Source: Lycorma delicatula
Lineage: Eukaryota > Arthropoda > Insecta > Hemiptera > Fulgoridae
Direction of reading: 5' to 3'
Length of the DNA: 64,000 nucleotides
Assembly (NCBI RefSeq): GCF_047948215.1
Contig: NC_134458.1
Coordinates: 139,794,536-139,858,535 of the forward strand
The notes below the pieces were generated by a model, which saw only the letters and a list, made by a program, of their open reading frames with translations, was not told the DNA's origin and searched no databases. The translations under genes and the position numbers were made by a program. Shown here in pieces: positions 57,208 to 64,000 of the stretch (its first letter is position 1; every line of letters begins with the position of its first letter).

Positions 57208-59317
57208 TAATTGAAAACAGGACAGTTGTACTGATAAATGAGATGATTCAGTCCTGTTATTTATTGAATAAAGGTAGAAACTGAATATTAATAAAATGAT
57301 TGAATGGTATATTGTAGCTTGAAATTATAGCAATAAAAAGTAACGAATTTCAATTGTATATAAGGAAATACTGAATCCGTGAATTGTAGAAATTAATATT
57401 TAATATAAAGTGTTTACCGTAAAAAAAGGAAAGTGTAATCATAAACATTTATTTACAACAATGTCGTCATTTCACCTGCCAAAAATAAATTATAATTTAC
57501 TATTAGCCACTGGCAAAACTATAAGTTTCGTTATTCTAATACCAATTGTCAAAATCATATTCATATTCAATTTCATACATAATTCATACAATTTCATAGA
57601 ATTACATAATCTGGGAAAACGGAATTCCGAAACTACCTTCAAAATATATTAAAGAACGTTTTCTAATAAGACAGTTATTTTTTTAGCATATTAGAATTGT
57701 TAACGTTCGATCACCAAGAAAATCTATGTATCTCCATTGTTTTGTTCCTGTATAGTATATTTACCGAGACTAGTGATAAGTAAATCGGGCTCTATTAGGG
57801 GCCTTAATGCCAAATTTCCAGTTATTTTGTCTTCCCTCTCGCGACTCTCTAGTAAAACCTAAATACTCCGTCGTATAATTCTGTAAAATCTGCAAAATTT
57901 ACTTATTTGCAACATGACATCTTGCATCGACGAACTTTTCTTTTAGGTGAACAATAAAAATTAAAACCCACTATAAGCCGTTAGCTATTCCAGATTAGTA
58001 AAATAAAAAACTGAATTGAATTATAAATATGTATATTTAATTCTCAATTCCGAGAAAATCTATATTCTATTCTTCCGAATTCCAGAGATATTGATATTAC
58101 GTTGTACTATACTAAAAAACAACATCTAATACGTTATTTTGGGTGTTAGAAAGAGGTAGAACCTAAAACAGGTTCCATTTTAATTTTTTAAAAGTATAAA
58201 TCTATAAAAATACATGTTTCACATATTATATTGAAAGCTTGCAATATATGTATACAGTGGATTGTATAAATATTGATTAATATATGGATTTGGCTGGTTA
58301 ACAAAGAGTTTTTATGATTTTCGGATAAAATAATTTTGATTACTGTCTTTCTTGTGTTTCATTAAAATGAATTCTTGTCTGGTAGGTTGTCGGTCTTTGT
58401 GACTGATATAAATGTAACATTTTTAATTATTTTTAATACAATATTATCAACATTCAGGGACGTTACCTATCTTATCGGTCAGAATCTGTTTTGTTCCAGT
58501 TGGTAAGTTTTATTCTCACCTTATGATGGGTAAAGAACAAGGATTATGAATGGTTGGAGATCACTATCTTATTATTGTTCAGTCTCTTTTACAGTTCTGA
58601 TTGGTGGGAATCGTTTATTGATTGTTACATAAGCCTCTGCCATTATAAATTTTATTGAATATTTTTATACGTTCCACGCATGTATTTTTACGATTCCCTG
58701 TTAAAGCATACATGTATTTGAAAATTAAAATGATATAACGTATCGTTACACCTTACCTGTTTTGAAATTTTAAAAGACTTGGATATTTACTGTGCATTTC
58801 ATACATTTTTTAAATTTAAATCGAATTTTATATCATATTATTACTTTCACAATATACCTTTCAATTCGTTACGCAATGGTTCATTATAAAAACCATTTGC
58901 TAAATGAATTGCGGTTTTTAGGTAGAAATAAATGATGTAGTGTTACTGCGTTTACAATGACGTCCATGTGTGTTATATAGCAAAACAGTAATATTAATGA
59001 CTATTATTTTATAATGAAAACAGATATACTGGTATATATTCTTGTCTTTACATGCATCCTGAAATCTTGCCGTAATTCTCCTGCAACGTGACTTCCGTTA
59101 GTAAATCACCCCCCCCAAAAAAAAAAATCTGATGCGTTTAGCTATCAGATATTTCAGATGTCTTGTATATTTAAGATTCAGGAGTTTATTAAAAACAGGA
59201 TGAAGACTATATTTAGTAAATACGATAAAATTTATATCATAAAATGGTAAAAAAACATACATAAAAATTTTACATTATAAACTGGTATCATTAACTTAAC
59301 TTAAAGTGACTGATTAT

Positions 59318-59321
<4 letters not shown>
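57208..59321. other. AT-rich non-coding DNA
   Basis: No gene found. Confidence 0.45.

Positions 59322-59363
<42 letters not shown>
59322..59363. repeat. (TA)n microsatellite
   Basis: About 21 TA units. Confidence 0.9.
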
Positions 59364-59365
<2 letters not shown>

Positions 59366-62059
59366 AGAAAGAAAAATCAATATGAGTTTTCTCAATTTTC
59401 GAAGCTTAGGTATTACATAAAAAAGAGAAGCAACTGTGTCTTAAAAAAGACAAGGAGAATATGTTTACGAATTTTTCCATTTTTCTTTATAATAATTGTT
59501 AAAATGAAAAGTTTTATTAAACTTTCCCGTTCGTTTAGTGTTACGTGAAAAGATTTTCATTTCATTAAATTAATTAAGGAAAAAAATTACGCAAGTTATA
59601 TTATAACCAGACCTCAGTAAAAATAGCTGCTTACCTACCTAAAAATCTTAACTCTAACATTTTTGTAAATATTTTCTTATTATTTAGAAATTAAATTCCA
59701 TTTTTAAATTTATTCCCAGATCAGAAGAGTATATGCGTTTATGCTACTAGTAATGCTTTAACGAGATTTTTTAATGTCAAATACTTCAATCATTTAAATA
59801 GGGAAAGTTCATTACAATTTTATAATGTAGAATATGCTTATATCCCAATCCACGTATGTAAAGGATTTCACCCTACATCATTCAAAAAGATTTTTCTACT
59901 CTTACTGTGTATAAGTGTACGAGTAATTATGCATGACTACATTATTACAATTAATGAGTTACAATATTTGCTTAAAATGATAGAGTAGACGAAAAATAAC
60001 TATTATCAATGATAAAAGTGTTCCTCTTCATTCTTAAGAATTTACATTGAAAAAACTTTTTCTTTTTTGTATAGCTGAATGATTCAGTTAAATGCTAGCA
60101 AGGTTGAATTTCATTTAAATACTGTATTAGGAATACATTCGTTCATTTAAGCGAATCCTCATTTAGTTCCACGTATTAGTATCTAATCTGTACTTGGTAT
60201 TCTGTTTTTCTATTTATACCTTTTTTATCCTTTAATTAATCTTGCTTTTTTATTTATATTTCATATTGTGCTGTTGAAGGTTTATAGATAACGTTATAAC
60301 AATATTTCTCATTTACCCCGAACTACTTCTTGCGTATAAGTTTAATGGGAGTACTAGGATAATATTTGTTTGATGTTTCTTTGAAAAAAGGATTTAAAAC
60401 TTTACACTTTGTGTTAAGTGTATAACTTTGTTTGTACTTTGAGAATACACCCGTGAATTAATTTTGTTTTTTGTTCACGAAGTAAGTTACTGATTTATAA
60501 TCCTTTTCGCAGATGAGTACTGATTTTATATATATAAATATAAATAACAAAAATAATTAAAATTTAGTTGAGCATACTTTATTTTATCATACTACGCGAA
60601 TGAACTTCATTATTATGAATTGTATTCACACAGAATACTCATATTGAAGTTTAAAAAGGGTAACCTTTTGATTACTTTAGTCTCAAACAACCGTATCGAT
60701 TAGTCAGTCTACATTCAACACTTCCCCTTTACCATCAATTATAATAGTCTTCATTGAAATCGATGTTGGTTTTACGGTTTACTGCTCGATTTAAAAGCAA
60801 ACAAACCTGAATTTCAAGAAGATTGTTTCATTTCAATCAATAATATCTTCATCTGCTATAAGAATCTTCATATTGTGTTAAAAACAAAGGTTTTAAGATA
60901 GACTAATAATTAAACTCTATTTATTTCAGTAGGTAACTTATTTACACAAGTCTTAATACAACATATAATCATTGTTTAAAATTTTTATTGATGTAGTGTA
61001 CGTAAAGATACGTAATTATCAAAAATATTTATATTTAAGTCTGAAAAAGTCCTTTTGGGATTAACTTCGTAAGTATAAATAAGTATACAAAGTATAAAAA
61101 TGACAATGATTTTAACAATTTCAATTGTTAGAACATAATTTGTACAATCTAATTGTTTTTTAATATCTGTAAATTGCGTTACGAATTTAATTTTGAAAAG
61201 TAAAAGTGATAACAAATAACGAAACATTGCTATTGGTTGAATTCATATTTTATAAATCGGTTCCAATAGGTTATTGAAGTAAAACCAAGATCGTCGAATA
61301 ATTTTGTCGTTTTGATTAGTAATTCGTATACACTTGATATTTGGTGGCCGTAGAAGTAAAAATAGAATTGATTATTTAGAAATTGCCACTTAAAAATAAG
61401 TAAAAATCGAAGAGTTTTGGATCTCCTTACGGTAAGAAATACTAAAAAAAAAATGTTTTAAATTACTTTTTAATATAATTTTATTAGTTATGAAAATTCT
61501 ATTCGTAGATAGTTCGTGTGCATATATATTTCTTTCAGAGTAAATAATATTTTTATATACCACATAAAAAAAAAAAATAAATAAACAAATTTAATGATAT
61601 GAGTTTTGCATTGATTAAAAATAGTAGATATATTAAGAGGTAGTATACGAGAACAATACGATTATTTTATTATTTTTTCACAGCGAAACATTTGTCAATA
61701 TTATAATCATTATAATTGATATTAGAATTCAACAGATTGACCCTCTGACCAGCCAGATCTGTCGTCAATTAATATTTTCATTACGTACCGATATGGTTTA
61801 TGTGATTTGTTCTTTCCAATTCCTAGACTTCATAATTTTGCCTGTCAAGAACAAAGTATGTCCCATGGTCGGGTTAGCCGGGTAAGCTTGGTAGCAGACT
61901 ATTAACATCATACTTTCAAATTTGCTTGCTATCGTTCAAGGATAGCTCCCTTAGACATGTTGCTATTATTCTGACTATCGAGTCGTTTTCGTCAAATAGA
62001 AAGAAAAAACGGAATAAAATAAAATTTCGTGTAAATAGAATAAAAGTTTAGAACATGAT
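59364..62059. other. AT-rich non-coding DNA
   Basis: No gene found. The part about 61850-61960 is slightly GC-richer but has no B box or protein similarity. Confidence 0.4.
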
Positions 62060-62072
62060 TGCTCCTAGGTGT
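62060..62072. repeat. SINE target-site duplication, left
   Basis: TGCTCCTAGGTGT, matching TGCCCCTAGGTGT at 62366-62378 at 12 of 13 bases. Confidence 0.85.
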
Positions 62073-62365
62073 AACCCACCGGGTTGGTCTAATGGTAAAC
62101 TCGTCATCGCAAATCAGCTGAATTCGAAGTCGAGAGTTCTAAGGTTCAAATCCTAGTAAAGGCAGTTAATTACTTTTATATTAATTTGAATACTAGATTG
62201 TGGATATCGGCGTTCTTTGGTGGCTGGATTTCAATTAACCTCAAATTTCAGGAGTGGTCGACCTGAGACTGTACAAAACCGCTTCATTTACATTCATACA
62301 AATCATCCTCATTCATCCTCTGAAGTAATGCCTTAAGAGGATAACAGAAAAAGAAAAAAAACGTA
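62073..62365 (+). mobile_element. tRNA-derived SINE, family A, copy 2
   Basis: 293 bp between 13-bp target-site duplications (one mismatch). The head has CCCACCGGGTTGGTCTAATGG with A box TGGTCTAATGG (62085-62095) and an exact B box GGTTCAAATCC (62143-62153), 47 bases apart as in copy 1. The body blocks GTCGACCTGAGACTGTACAA, TTCATTTACATTCATAC and CTCATTCATCCTCTGAAGTA match copy 1 at 53421-53720 in inverted orientation. The tail is AACAGAAAAAGAAAAAAAAC. It is not a functional tRNA gene, because the unit extends some 210 bases past the B box and ends in an A-rich tail. Confidence 0.92.
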
Positions 62366-62378
62366 TGCCCCTAGGTGT
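62366..62378. repeat. SINE target-site duplication, right
   Basis: TGCCCCTAGGTGT, directly after the A-rich tail. Confidence 0.85.
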
Positions 62379-64000
62379 TTGAAATTCGCATGAACAGTTT
62401 ACAAGATTCTTAAAGTAGGTTCATCCTTTAAAGCGATCATAGAAAAATATCGACTCACTAACAGGAGGTTTGTGGCAATAGCAGGATAATGGCATTAAAT
62501 AGGTATTTTCTTACAGTCTGATGGTTGATAACATCAGTAAATTATCAGGAAGTTTTCCTGAATATTTAATCTTTGTGCAAGTGTTCACTAAGTATACATA
62601 AAAAAAAAAATAGAAAATTATTATAGTATTTTCTGTAAAAATAATGAATATACATATGGCAATAACTAGATATTTTTACATTTCAAACTAATAAAAGAAA
62701 TCTAGAACTTTGATTTATCATAGAATACGGAGAGAATTATACTCGTAGATTATAACAACAATTTTAGGTTGTAAAAGATTCTTAAGTAATTTTTACTTTA
62801 TGCAAACCTTACGAATGGTTGTTGTAAACGTAATTGAATAGATAACAGGCAAACACACATTCACATAGAAGAGATTTCTTTTGTTCAATAAAAAAAAAAA
62901 ACTGACAACTGTCAGTTTAATAACCTGACATTGGTGATTTGGCTTGGAGTTGGTTTAAACTAAAAAAATAAAATGAAAAAAAAAAAAAATCGATATTTTT
63001 TCTGTTCGCACCTCTAAAATCACCTTCCAAAAAAAGTTTTTCCTAAAATTTCCTAATATTTATTTTTTTGGGAATGGGAGTGAATTATGATGAAAGTTTA
63101 TTCTAATATTATTGCTAGATGTTTATTATTTAAACTTTTAATATTATTAAAAGTTTAAATAAACCAATTTTTTTATGAATTAGGGACTAATTTTCTTCAG
63201 CTGTCTACTATTGAGACAAATCATTACATCTTTTAATTTTTTACATCTCGGAGTAACTAACTGTACGTAAGTAATGTGCTTTTTGAAAATTGTAGCACTC
63301 TAACTTGAAAAGTGTTAAATGTTTAGAAAACATTTTCTAAAGTATCTACGTATAAACACACAAATATATTATATGTATCGATTATATGTATACATGGAAA
63401 TGGTTGAAAGTAAAAGAAAGTCAAGAAACTGAAAACTATTGCTTTTAGTAAAAAAAACTTATACGGTATGTCTAAAGTTTTACCCTAAATTTGCGAAAAA
63501 GTGAAATGTGGCATAGTAGATACTTGTTTGTTGTAGTTATGTGAAAATTTATTTACAAAAAGTCTTTAAATGAGTAGTTTAAACAGTGTTTATTACTTCC
63601 AAAAAAAATCTTATTTTCTAAAAATAATACACGATAAAATTTATGCAATTAATAATCTGTTATTAGAATATTTATATTTTTTGAAATTCATTGCTGAAGA
63701 AAGTTTATTTTGTTTTTATTTTTAACAGACTTTACAATAAAAAGGACTGTATTTTTAATTCGATTTGCAATTATTTATGTATATTCAATTTCGATGGATT
63801 TCGATGTGTATTCATTAGATTACGATGGATTTTCAACGAAAGACCAGTTCGTTATTGAATTCAATATGTATGAATGTGTGTGAACACCTTTTGTTTCGGA
63901 TTTTGATTTTATTTCAGATTTGGATTAAAAAACGTTAGAGGATTACAAAAATACGCAAATGGTAGTGATCGGCCGTGAGGATTCGCCTCAAAATGGGCGT
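62379..64000. other. AT-rich non-coding DNA
   Basis: No gene found up to the window end, apart from the hairpin at 63128-63160. Confidence 0.45.
63128..63160. repeat. Perfect palindrome, 15-bp arms
   Basis: ATTTAAACTTTTAAT (63128-63142) and ATTAAAAGTTTAAAT (63146-63160) pair exactly around ATT. The right arm and its flank (TTTAAATAAACC) are the reverse complement of the repeat seen at 55578-55600. Confidence 0.85.

Noticed and set aside
62073..62160. A true tRNA gene at the SINE head
   Set aside because: The A and B boxes are good, but no clean acceptor stem is visible, and the unit runs on for 200 more bases to an A-rich tail with target-site duplications.

Overview
The window reads as AT-rich, repeat-dense eukaryotic nuclear DNA, most likely from an insect. 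It holds decayed copies of non-LTR retrotransposons, Tc1/mariner-type DNA transposons, tRNA-derived SINEs, MITE-like inverted repeats and many TA/CA/ATT microsatellites. I see no bacterial gene organisation and no convincing host gene or exon. The retroelement at 1144-4417 is of the type often annotated in arthropods as 'craniofacial development protein 2-like'. Together with the DUF4817/DDE_3 transposase relics, this suggests an arthropod, perhaps a hemipteran. The order-level guess is recalled family knowledge, not proof.

Layout. 1144-4417 (-): nearly full-length RTE-like LINE inside an 11-bp target-site duplication. 8165-8910 (+): transposase relic. 11824-12220 (+): LINE C-terminal fragment. 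14220-14600 (-): R1-like LINE 3' fragment, followed by an inverted-repeat element at 14624-15101. 17215-18300 (-): mariner relic. 18355-18998: non-autonomous long-TIR element. 19004-19400 (-): RTE-type 3' end with an (ATG)n tail. 25175-26195 (-): transposase relic. 27606-27735 (-): SINE fragment. 28767-30089: Tc1/mariner copy with both TIRs and TA flanks. 30470-32640 (-): R1-like LINE with hairpins in its 3' UTR. 33848-34104: MITE. 34275-37087: mariner-like element with about 300-bp TIRs and a nested insertion. 38884-39524: piggyBac-like MITE with TTAA flanks. 42380-42890 (-): transposase N-terminal relic. 43690-49050 (-): near full-length R1-like LINE with ORF1, ORF2 and both UTRs. 50195-50345 (+): LINE scrap. 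53421-53720 (-) and 62073-62365 (+): two copies of one SINE. 54029-54175 (+): a second SINE family. 56470-57205: internally deleted mariner-like element carrying a perfect 32-bp palindrome. The rest is AT-rich DNA without recognisable genes.

How the parts relate. Every protein-coding relic belongs to a mobile element, and every one examined carries stops, frameshifts, deletions or lost catalytic residues. None looks able to act by itself. The SINEs and MITEs would have depended on enzymes supplied by relatives elsewhere in the genome. The items most worth a second look are the long-TIR mariner-like family with its short derivative, the two SINE families with clear target-site duplications, the palindromes at 41159-41212 and 56506-56537, and the 3'-UTR hairpins of the R1-like LINE. 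I did not find a new cellular system.
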